Position numbers and translations under genes: made by a program. Shown here piece by piece: positions 24,552-34,295 of a DNA stretch of 64,000 bases. The stretch's first letter is position 1, and each line of letters opens with the position of its first letter. Where the stretch lies: NCBI GenBank assembly GCA_963920575.1, contig OY986971.1, forward strand, positions 23,764,145-23,828,144, read 5' to 3'. Below the pieces are notes generated by a model that saw only the letters and a program-made list of their open reading frames with translations, made no database searches and had not been told where the DNA came from. This stretch comes from Narthecium ossifragum (taxonomy: Eukaryota > Streptophyta > Magnoliopsida > Dioscoreales > Nartheciaceae).

Positions 24552-25418
24552 TAGGAGTGGCAATCCGGGTCATGACCCGTGAACCCGACCCGAGTTAAAC
24601 GGGTTTCGGTTTGGCATAATCGGGTTCGGGTCATAAACGGGTCGACCCGTTTATGACCCGTGTATAAACGGGTCAGGTCGGGTTGACCCGCGGGTTAGGC
24701 GGGTCAACCCGTTTAACCGTTAAAAAAAAAAACACAAAACCCGTTTACCCGTTTTAGACTCTTCCTCTCCTCCTCTCCCAACCCTCTCTTCCCCTCCTCC
24801 TCCTTCTCCCCGACCATCCTAACCCACCGGTCCTCTCCAAAGTCCCAACCCTCTGTTCTCTACTTCTCTTCCTCTCCCCGCAGCGGTGCGGCCCCCTCGC
24901 CCTTGGTCCTCCACGGCGGCGCCCCCCTCCCCCCTGGTCCTCCACGGCGGCGCCCCCCTCCATCTTCTCCTCTCCAACAAGCAGTGGTGCGACCCCCTCC
25001 CCCCTGGTCCTCCACGGCGGCGCCCCCTCCATCTTCTCCTCTCCAACAAGCAGCGGCGTGGCCCCCTCCCCCCTGGTCCTCCACGGCTCAAATCCGGCCA
25101 TATCTGGCCGTCCACGACTCAGATCCGGCCATATCCGGCTATTTCTCGGCCAGATCCGGTAAGATCCGGCCAGATCCGGCTGCTGGCGCCGCCTCTCCCT
25201 TTTGGGCCGTGGCGGGTCAACCCGAACCCGATCCGACCCGTTTAATAAACGGGTGAGACTGGTCGGGTCGAGTTGACCCGTTTATAAATGGGTTGGGTTG
25301 GGGTTTTATAAACCTGACCCGTTTATTAAACGGGTCGGGTTCGGGTTTGGTATTTAATAAACGGGTCAGTGTATGACCCGACCCGAACCTGACCCGCAAA
25401 CCCGAATTGCCACCCCCA
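24552..25418. mobile_element. hAT MITE inserted in the captured gene (867 bp)
   Basis: The left TIR is TAGGAGTGGCAATCCGGGT and the right, reverse-complemented, is TGGGGGTGGCAATTCGGGT (16 of 19 identical). A perfect 8-bp TSD, ctttcacc, lies at 24544-24551 and 25419-25426. Subterminal regions repeat acgggtcgggt in both orientations. The centre (24890-25090) is a GC-rich tandem repeat of about 70 bp with the phrase ggtcctccacggcggcg, followed by atccggcc units to 25180. It has no transposase. Open frames in the centre are repeat artefacts. Confidence 0.9.
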
Positions 25419-26033
25419 CTTTCACCCACGACCCCCCAGTGAACCTCGCCATCTCCGTCATCGACCCCTACGCCCCACTCTGCGACGCCGTGGATGAGTC
25501 CTGCTCCCTCTCCATCTCCTCTGGCCTCGCCCACCTCACCGCCGTGACACCGTGGGGCGCCATCCGCGACCTCGAGATCGTTTCCCAGTTCACCTGGGCA
25601 TTCCGCCCCGGCGGCCAGCACTGCAATTGTGAGGAGTCGTTCCTTTAACCTGGCTCGACCGCGTAAGTCAAGGTCGTGCCATGTTGGCTTGTTTCCGCGT
25701 CGAGCGTGATCTAGTTGATCGCACTGTTGCTTTTGGACCCCAAGAGCAATTTGGCAAATTACATCTTTACGGTTGATTTCACCCCTGCGTAGTGCATACA
25801 CAGCTGTATGATTGATATTTGTGCTTATTAGAACCTTAGGCTAACTTGGGATTGAAAGATCGGAGTTCGGACGCACGGAAGCTGTCCTTTAGGACAACTG
25901 TCAGCCCAAACCGATTGATCGCTCTAGGGAGGGACCGATCGGATTGATGTCGGCACCGCCTTTGACGTGTCCGAATAAGGACGTCGAACCGACCTAGACC
26001 GATCAGTCCCTTGGGGAGCGACCGATCGGATGC

Positions 26034-26050
26034 GGGTCTATAAAAGACCC
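26034..26050 (+). promoter_or_regulatory. LTR promoter TATA within inverted arms
   Basis: The sequence gggtctataaaagaccc places TATAAAAG between gggtc and gaccc, which pair with each other. The corresponding site in LTR B (28641-28657, gggcctataagtagccc) keeps the arrangement with different arm bases. Confidence 0.55.
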
Positions 26051-26894
26051 ACGACCTTCCCCTGTTTTCTTTTTTCTTCTTCATTCTTCTTGTGTCCTTT
26101 GATCCGTGAAGTGGAGCTATTGCAGAGGCTTGGTAGGCTTTCCAGAAGGTAGGGGAGCAGGTCTAGATCTCCTCTACATGGTTTAATTGGGAATTAAACG
26201 TGGAATTAGCATAGTAAGTTAGGATTCGTCATTAAGCTTGCTTTTGATGTTCTATGTTGATTAATTGATTGTTTGTTCAATGAAAGTATGCTAACTGATG
26301 TGTTTCAGGTTGCTTGACACCTGAATAGAGTTTGGTAGGATTTGGCTTTGAATTGATATGGATTTAAGAAAGTTTTCATCATGTTAATTTTTGAATTTCT
26401 GGTTTAATTAGAACTGTAGTGTTATAGCGTGATTTTCAAGCTGTACTTGCATGATCTCAGTCCGTCTTTGACATAAAAGTTATAGATCTATGAGCTAACT
26501 TTCATTTCCAACTGGTTTCATGATTTTTAGAGTTAGGTACGATTTTCGGTGAATTAAATGGGTTGTCTGTGTTGAAACAGGACAGTTAGCTTAATTTGAG
26601 AAACTAAGTGGTTTTTCGTTATTTAATTGAGCTGCGTTTTGGAGGTGATGATCTTGATGATCTTTGGAAGAGATCTGAAAAGTTTAATTTCAATCCGATG
26701 AATTTTAGATGGAATTATGTATTGTTTATCAAATCTGGACTTTTACCAAAATTATAGGTTTTCATCTAGTTCTGTCTATCTGATCGATCCAATTTTTGGG
26801 TATGTGGTTTGAAGTATGCCTTTGAGTGGGTATTTTAAGTTTCATGTCGATCGAGCGGGTTGATTGAAAGATATGATTTTTCAAGCTTAGTAAT

Positions 26895-27964
26895 TGATAA
26901 GTCACTAATTATTCCTAATTAAACCCCTTAAATTACCTTTGTTAGACCTAGAGTAAGTGTATTTGATATCATATTGCTTGATTTCAGGTTTAAGTAGGAT
27001 TTGAGAAGAAATACAAGAAATTCGGCCAAAAATTACTAAATTCCGCAAAAAGACTGCTTCATCGACTGTTTGAAAATAAATCACCAGAAATTCTATAGAA
27101 CTCCAAATATTTTGCAATTATGGGAGATGAAAGAAGACTTCAAGACCTACAACGTTCATGTTGAAGACTTTCTGAGATTCTCTATAGATTAGTGCCAGTT
27201 TTGAAGCAAACTCCCAAGAGATGAGTGGCTAGATTTCTTGTTCTTAGGAATACCATGAAACCCTAATGTAACTTTTGATCTTTCTTAGTTGGATTTTTGT
27301 GAACTTCTCTACTTATAATTTCATGAATATGTTTTTAATGATTATAGAGTTGAAGGAACAGAGTTCCGTTGACATATTCTTAGTCCTACATGATGGTTGT
27401 ACTTGATTGTAGAGATTCATGAGATAGTTTTCATGTGGTTTGTGATTTACCTTTGAGATAATCTATGCTACGTGAAGATAAGTCATGCTAAGATCATTAG
27501 GAGTAGAATAACTTAAGATAATGGTAGGACCAAAGATGATTTATGCCAAACAAAAATAGATTATGCCGTAGGAAACATAAATCCTTCTTTTAGGGATTCG
27601 TGTGAGCTTGTAGCCATACGATTCATAATGCTTAGAGAAGTGATCAAGATGATAACTATGGAAGATTAAGGGTGAAACTAGGGTGGATTGTATATTTCCT
27701 AAGACATCTTTTTCCATCTGAGTAATACCCTAATATTTTCTTTTGCTTTCTTAGATAATTTCAGTTAGATCAATCTATCATTGAAGTGTTTGGTTTAGAT
27801 TAAGAGTTTTAAGAACTGATTTTGGTTTTCCTAGTAATTCCCTGTGATTCGACTCCGGATTTCACCACTAGTCTACTTAGTAGTATTAATGATTGAACAA
27901 GGATATAAATTTAAGATTTGATTGAGATTAGCAACGTTTTAACAACAACGTTTGCGAGCGGTCA
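26895..27964 (+). mobile_element. family G-like solo LTR (1070 bp) nested in LTR A
   Basis: It runs TGATAAGTCACT ... GCGAGCGGTCA. Perfect TSD gtaat at 26890-26894 and 27965-27969. Removing it restores the LTR A sequence as seen in LTR B around 29470-29480. It carries the block near 27838 (aattccctgtgattcgactc), which is shared, in reverse complement, with the LTRs at 32830 and 56241. Confidence 0.9.
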
Positions 27965-28072
27965 GTAATATAATTGGTTTGATTTCGGTAAATCGATTAT
28001 TTTAATCTTATTATATATATATATATATATGTTATTTTATCTGTGTAAGCCCGTGTGTGGCTTGTGGTTGAA

Positions 28073-28096
28073 TCAGGGGAGTCGCGCCTCCCCTGA
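28073..28096 (+). repeat. conserved LTR hairpin (copy in LTR A)
   Basis: Nine paired bases TCAGGGGAG/CTCCCCTGA enclose the loop tcgcgc. LTR B has CCAGGGGAG/CTCCCCTGG at 29572-29595, a compensated outer pair. The minus-strand LTR at 47100 has the hairpin at 48153-48176. Confidence 0.8.
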
Positions 28097-28264
28097 GATG
28101 TGTAGAATAAACGGGCCTTAAGTACGCCCTCAACTTTGGTTAAATTATTATTGTATTATTTGATCGTTTAGCCGGGGTTGTATCCCGTTTGTAGGTCTGA
28201 GTGCCTATTTATTTGCTTTATCTAGACCCTTGCTATGTTCACCCTTGACGAGCTGTGTGCTGTG

Positions 28265-30719
28265 TGTGAAGACTTGTTCCGCCAACCCGGTCTGATCGCG
28301 TTAGGTCGAGGGTCTGGCCGTTTTGGCCTTGTTCCGTGATCGGGTTGATCGCGAAGACCCCAATGGGTAATTTGGTAAATTGCACCTTGGCGGTTGGTTC
28401 CACACCCGCGATGTACACACACAACCCCCTTGTTTGTTATTTGTGCTTATTAGAACCTTAGGCGAACTTGGGATCGAAAGATCTGAGTTCGGGCGTGCGG
28501 AAGCTGTCCTTAGGACAGCTGCCAGCCCAAACCGATCGATTGCTCCAGGGAGTGATCGGTCGGATTCACAGTCGGCACCGCCTCCGACGTGCCTGGATAA
28601 GGACGCGAACCGACCTACGAGCGAGCGACTGATCGGACTCGGGCCTATAAGTAGCCCACGAACCGCCTCTATTTTCTCTTTTTCTTCTCTTCTGTTCACC
28701 GTTCCTTTGATTCGCGAGGAGAGCTCGATCCAGAGGCTTGGGGACGTCGCTAGCAAGGGGAAGAGTAGATCCATACCTCCCTTTGATGGTTTAATCGAGG
28801 ATTAAATGTGGATTAAGTGTAGTAAGATAGGATTCTATGTTTAGGATAGTTTTGGTGTTCTTGGTTATTTTAATTGATTGTTCCTCAATTAAGATATGCT
28901 AGGTGGTGTGTTATACCTTGCTTTACATATGATTAAAGTTCGGTAGGAATTGGATTTGATTTAAGTTGGATTTAAGCATGTTTTTCATCAATTGATTTCT
29001 GGATTTTTTGTTCTTACAGAACAGTGGTGTTCTAGCTTGTTTTTCGAGTTGTACGTGCATGATCTCAGTTGATATTCTACATGAAAGTTGTAGATCTCTG
29101 AGTTAGCTTTCATTTTCAACTGGTTTTATGATTTCTGGTGAATTAAATGATCTGTCTGTGTTGAAACAGGGTAGTTGGTTTAAATTGAAGATTTAAGTGT
29201 TTTTTATGTATTTAATTGAGCTTATTTTTGGAGGGGATGATCTTGATGATCTTTGAAAGATATCTGAAAAGTTTAGTTTTTATCCAAGTTAATTTCAATA
29301 GGATTTTTATTAGTTTATCAAATCTAAGATTTTACTGAAATTATAGGTTTTGATCTATTTTTGTTTATCCGATCGATACAGTTTTCGGATGTGTGATTCG
29401 GGGTATGCAATTGGGTGGGCATATCAAGTTTCATATCAATCGGACGGCTAGATTGAAAGATATCATTTTTCCGAAATTCATGATATAATTGGTTTGATTT
29501 CTGTAAATCGATTATTGTAATCATATCTTGGATATAGGTTATTTTAAGCCCGTGCGTGGTTTGTGGCTGAACCAGGGGAGTCACGCCTCCCCTGGGATGT
29601 GTAGAATAAATGGGCCTTAAGTACGCCCTCAGCTTTGAATAAAATATTATTATATTACGGTCATAGCTGCTTGATAGTTTAGCTGGGGTTGTATCCTGTT
29701 TGTAGGCATGAGTGCCTATTTTATTCCGTTTTGTTCTAGACCGTTGCTATGTATACCCTTGGCGAGCCATAGGCTACGCCCGAACTTGTGTTTTATATGA
29801 CATCATGTTGCATGCTTAAACTTCTGTTTGTGCATGAGCATAACATGCACCTGATTGCATTAGATGCATAGAGGATAGGACGTGGGCGATAGGTTGATCG
29901 TCGATCCGAGACTCTCGGACAGCTCGGATCTAGCCTTAGGACCGAGGTTGGGTAGCAAGGTCTAGGATTTAATCTGTTATAATAATTTGATGATTTGAGG
30001 TTACTGTCTAGTTGGTTGCAATACATGTTGATTGAGGTTTAGAGTTCGTGTCAGTCTCGAGCTGGGTTATGAGGTGTAGCCGGTGTCCAGTGTTCTATGA
30101 CTCTTGAGTAGAGGGTATGCCTACTCAGCGGTGTCGTTTTCCGCCTAGCAGTGCTGGTTTCCTGCTGGTGAGTCAGCAGTGTTGGCTTCATGCTTTGCTG
30201 AGTGTGACCCAGCATGTGACCAGTTCTTCTGGAAGACCATGGCTGAGGCCCTCAGGGAAGCGTGGTGGCGTTATGGGGCCTCTGTGTACACCCAGGCTTT
30301 GCTTGACGGCAACACTGTTGTGTTCCCTCCTTCCTTTGTGAGTGTCGTAGCATAGAATCCTGCTGATTCTATTGCTCACTCCTACCCGGGCTGCGTTTTG
30401 TAGGTGCAGGCGTCAACTCTTCTTTCGTAGATCCCAATTAAACAGACACATGGTGGCGCATTGACTTATAGAGGTGTTCGAGGACTTGGGGCTTATTCAA
30501 TCTTGTTGGATTAATTAAATGTATAATTTTCTTGTGTAAGGATTTTGAGGATTAAATGTATTATATTATAATCTTGAATTTAATTAGAAATTTTATATTG
30601 ACCCCAATTCGATTGTTAATTAGTTGTCTTATTTTATTGTGATCGCGCCTTTGATGGATTGAATAGATTAGGAACCCTCACGCCCAGACCGGATGGGTTT
30701 TCTGGGTCGGGGTGTGACA
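28265..30719 (+). mobile_element. family T solo LTR B nested in LTR A (2455 bp)
   Basis: It begins TGTGAAGACTTG and ends GGGGTGTGACA. The flanking 5-mers ctgtg (28260-28264) and ctgcg (30720-30724) differ by one transition. LTR A sequence resumes after it (the gagctgtgtgctg... part continues as tgcgtctag). It is the most complete copy and has its TATA at 28641 and hairpin at 29572. Open frames such as 28380-28805 are LTR sequence. Confidence 0.88.
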
Positions 30720-32092
30720 CTGCGTCTAGTCCTGTATAATACTTGGCATATCGTCGCATGCATGAACTCTTATATGTATGTATGATCATACATGAATTGT
30801 TTACACTAGATGCATTCCTAGGATAGGCGTGGGCGATGGGATGATCGCTGATCCGGGGGCTCGGGCAGCTCGGATCTAGCCTTAGGACCGACGCTGGGTA
30901 ACAAGGTCTATGATTTTAATATGTTATAATAATATAATGATTTGAGGTTAATGTCTAGTCGGCTGCAATTATATTGATTAGGTATCGCCCTAGGTCCTAC
31001 CCCTATTGTTTCAGCACCGGTGTGCTTGGTTGAGAGGGACGACTGTTGATGGTACTAGAGGTCATCAGCGAGCGTGCCCTGGGGTAGGCGGTGTACGTGA
31101 CATGTGTTTCCCCTAGAGATGAGATGGAACCTAAGTGTTTACTACTTCCCTTCCTTTGTGAACGTCGTAGTATAGAATCATGCTGAGCTTATCGCTCACT
31201 CCTATCCGAGCTGCGTTTTGTAGGTGCAGGTGTCAACTCTTCTTCCATAGCACCCGATAGACATGCACATGGTGGCGTGTCGGCTTCTAGAGGAGCATGA
31301 GGAGTTGGGGTCCAATTATTTCTTTTTGGGATGATAAATGTATAATTTCCTTCTGTAAGGAATTTTGAGATAGTTATAATATGATATTTTGAAGTTTAGT
31401 CTTGTCACAGAATTTTGAATCATATTAGAGATTTTAATTTTGACCCTAAATCAATTGTTAATTTAGTTGTCTTTTATTATAAACGCGCCAATGGAGGATT
31501 GAATAGATTAGTAACCCTCACACCCCGGACCGGATGGGTTTTCTGGGTTGGGTTGTGACAGCGATCTCCTTGTCGTCGTGGTGCCCATGGAGATTAATAT
31601 ATCTGACCGGCTGATCTTCGGGCATCGGGAAGTGATGCTGGGCACCGGGCCAATCATCATTCTCTTTGATACTGCAGTCGGAGCTGAGGCTGGCGATGGA
31701 GGGCTCCTACGGCGAAGCCATGGTCTACAGTCCGGAGGATCGTGGAGTATGCCATGCCTTACGGCGTCTGTGTCGTCCCCAAGTTCGATGCCCCCGGTGA
31801 GTCGTCCACTCCGCCGCCCACCACCTCCAATCACTGGGAACCCAGTTCTAAAACTTGGGATCCATGGCAGGTCATACAAGCCCGGTGGACCTTCTTATGC
31901 TCTTCTTTAAAACCCAGACCGGGTTGGACTGGACCGGGTTTTTCACCAAGGGGCCCTGGTCTGGCCCTGAGCTCGGATCAGCCCGGTCTAGCAGGGCCAA
32001 CACCCAGGGCGGACCGGGTTGCGGCCCTGGCGTGCCCGGGCCAAACCCGTATCAGTCCGGGCTGGGCTATTTGGGCGTTTTGGACACCCTTA

Positions 32093-32468
32093 CATGTTGG
32101 GAGTTGAGGATGGATTGGAGAAGGGTGTAGCTGAGGAGCCTGCGGCGGTGGAGGCTCAAGAAGAGAAGGGTAGGGGAGGCAGAGGGTACGCGGGTGAGGG
32201 AGGAGGTGGTGGTGCCGACGGAGAGGGAAAATTCGAGCTTAAGGTGGAGAGAGAGTGTAGAGAAGGCGGATGGCCATTGAAGACCGACAACCACCCATGC
32301 AGAGGAACGAGTTCTCGAAGGTAGAGCACCATAACGGGATAAAGAGCTCGGGGGGGAGAATACCACCTTTTGTGGTGAGAAACGGGTGCAAAACCGCTCA
32401 CGTGCGTGGGCACAAGGATGCAGATGCCCTATAAACATATTCATTACAAGTGCTTGTCTTGGCGTCAT
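32093..32468 (-). pseudogene. upstream part of the gene split by the hAT element
   Basis: The minus-strand frame ends in LLSYTLLQSILNSQH at the hAT TSD and would continue, in phase, into DLILNAINKYSR at 24046. The part from 32093 to about 32200 looks coding. Further upstream the frame is Ser/Pro-rich and less convincing, and the + strand is GA-rich. I do not recognise the gene. Confidence 0.45.
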
Positions 32469-32829
32469 AATCCGTACTCACTACCACACCATAAGTTCGT
32501 GTCTTTAAGTATTTTAGATGGCCAACATAAATCTTTATTTTATAAATCACCAAATCAGGCTCGAACTTGTCTTGATAAGTGCTCTTGTTTATCATTTTTT
32601 TCCAACCGAAATATTTGATTGCATGGAGATACATACATTGATTGCATTGTCATACCACGAAAGAATGATCAAAGGGCAATCAAAATTATCCTCGTCATAT
32701 GGAATTTCGCAACAAAAAGGTATTGGTTAGTCTAGAAAAGCCGAGAAAAGGTGGCCCGATAAAAGTAATGCCTATATTGACTATTGCCCACGGGAAAAGT
32801 GTGTAAGCTTTATTTTTTGATGAGATAAG
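32469..32829. other. AT-rich DNA without recognised feature
   Basis: Short open frames on both strands, none with a motif. It ends in ataag (32825-32829), the left TSD copy of the next LTR. Confidence 0.5.
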
Positions 32830-34247
32830 TGACGCGCCCAAACCACTCATCGTAAAAGTGACTAGGGGTCGATCCACAGGAAAATGAGAATTGATTAACG
32901 TACTCAATAGATAACTCCCAACAAATAGCTAAAATAATTTGGGTTTTGGATTAATGATGATTAAAGTAATGAACTATGTAAAGGGAAATAAAACTAATAT
33001 GGAGAAGCCTTGGGACTTCCATTTCATTGTAGGTTTTAGTGTAGCCTCCTAAGGAATTAATGTGCATAATCCAATTGGGACGATCGAAATCTAGAAGTCG
33101 ACAAGCGGGTGGTTAGCCTCACTTATCGCTCAACGGAAGTTGGCTTAGAATCTTCCGCCGACAAAAATCACATTCACAAAGTCGACGAATGAGTGATTAA
33201 CTTCTATCGTCGCTAACGAACATTTGATTAAGATCGATTCGTCACAAGAAGAAGGTATTGTATGGAATCAGGCATTGGATTGAGATGGTTCTAGCACCTC
33301 GAATCCAATGCAATAAAGGGATAGAATGTACTCTCTAATTAGAGGGATAGGGATGGTTCTAGCATCCCTAAACTCCAATCTAGGGCTATATATCCTCGCA
33401 ATGTAATTGGATGTGTTTCTAGCACATCCAACTCATTGGAACATAACAACAAACACCTATCATGCACAAGCTTCTAACTCATACCAATAAAGGGCATTCA
33501 TCCATTCAACAATAAGTTCTCATTACAAAAGATAGAGAAATCATTCTCAAAACCATACAATAGATCATCCCAATATATTACACATCAAAAATCCCTAAGA
33601 AAACTACACAATATTCCTACAACTACATGGAAATCCCAAGAGAAAGGAAGCTAACTACTCATCTTGGATGGATCCATAGAGGTTGGAGATGATCCTTCCA
33701 TCATGCTTCCCCTCGAGATGGGTATCTAGGCTTTCTCTCTAGGATTAGAGGCCCCCTCCTTCTCCTTCCAACGAGCCCAAGAGAGCCCTCAAGAACCAGC
33801 CGAGAGCCCCTCTCCAAGAGAGCCTTGGCTGTCCAACAACATCTAGCTGGTTGTCCCTCTGACCAGCTGGCTTCTTTTGGGTTAAAAACCCCTTTTTTCC
33901 TCTCTCCTCCTCTTAGCTTACATCTATTTGATTTAATCTGGGCCATCACTTACGCCACGTCAGCGACGTTGGGTCCATCCCTTCTTCTGGGTGGACTGAT
34001 TCCCTCAATAGTTGCTTGTTGGGAAACTAAAAACGGATCAATCCGCCTAGATTAGGGGATTGATCGCGGATTGATCCGCCAGACTGTTCAGCTTGTTCTC
34101 TTGTCGCCCTTTTTACACCAAATTCGATCCAACCCGCCTTATGAGTGTTTGTACCTGAAACTCCATGAAGTTTATTAGAAATGCATTACTCTAGAGCTAA
34201 CAAAACTAAGTTAAGTGGGTGGATTGTATATATTTCGTGACTCAACA
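32830..34247 (-). mobile_element. family G solo LTR (1418 bp), minus strand
   Basis: On the + strand it runs TGACGCGCCC ... GACTCAACA. Perfect TSD ataag at 32825-32829 and 34248-34252. It shares the block at 32866-32885 (aggggtcgatccacaggaaa) with the LTR at 56241. It sits immediately at the 3' side of the LINE. Confidence 0.9.
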
Positions 34248-34295
34248 ATAAGCCAAAAGGATGAAAATTTACAAAAGGGGGCTACAAAATTGCGC

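Larger units (their letters stand above)
25628..31560 (+). mobile_element. family T solo LTR A, split by two nested LTRs
   Basis: It begins TGTGAGGAGTCG and ends GGTTGTGACA. The flanking 5-mers gcaat (25623-25627) and gcgat (31561-31565) differ by one transition and form the TSD within the hexosaminidase fragment. Subtracting the nested LTRs and their TSDs leaves about 2.4 kb, the family length. It contains a TATA-like promoter at 26034 and a hairpin at 28073. As no internal region is present, it is a solo LTR formed by LTR-LTR recombination. Confidence 0.85.
24262..31803 (+). pseudogene. captured beta-N-acetylhexosaminidase (GH20) fragment
   Basis: Pieces in order: 24319-24480 (frame IPSIFPLSPSFRI, then LRTAARRYARLLRSERHLTL), 25419-25627 (NLAISVIDPYAP, VDESCSLSI, then LTAVTPWGAIRDLEIVSQF) and 31561-31803 (DRLIFGHREVMLG, LQSELRLAMEGSYGEAMVYS, RIVEYAMPYGVCVVPKFDAPG). 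They match the plant HEXO N-terminal GH20b domain (VDESYTL...LTA.T.WGA.RGLETFSQ) and the early part of the catalytic barrel. The last piece stops at a GTGAGT donor, so genomic DNA rather than cDNA was captured. The segment between LDTSRNYY and the HWHITDSQSFP-like motif is deleted, there are frameshifts, and the catalytic Asp-Glu region is absent. It is not functional. In the family the enzyme trims GlcNAc from N-glycans. Confidence 0.8.
24047..32092. mobile_element. hAT element carrying a hexosaminidase gene fragment
   Basis: The left end is TAAGGGTGTCCATTCG and the right end, read in reverse complement, is TAAGGGTGTCCAAAACG: 12 matching terminal bases (TAAGGGTGTCCA), then divergence. The flanking 8-mers are cgtgttgg (24039-24046) and catgttgg (32093-32100), 7 of 8 identical, as expected for an aged hAT TSD. 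Both subterminal regions are rich in gcccgg/ccgggc. Between them lie pieces of a beta-hexosaminidase gene, a MITE (24552-25418) and an LTR stack (25628-31560). Without those insertions the element would be about 1.2 kb. No transposase is present, so it is non-autonomous. Confidence 0.75.

Noticed and set aside
24262..24582. proline-rich 106-codon protein
   Set aside because: It is out of frame with the hexosaminidase fragment and contains C-runs; the meaningful frame is the GH20b one.
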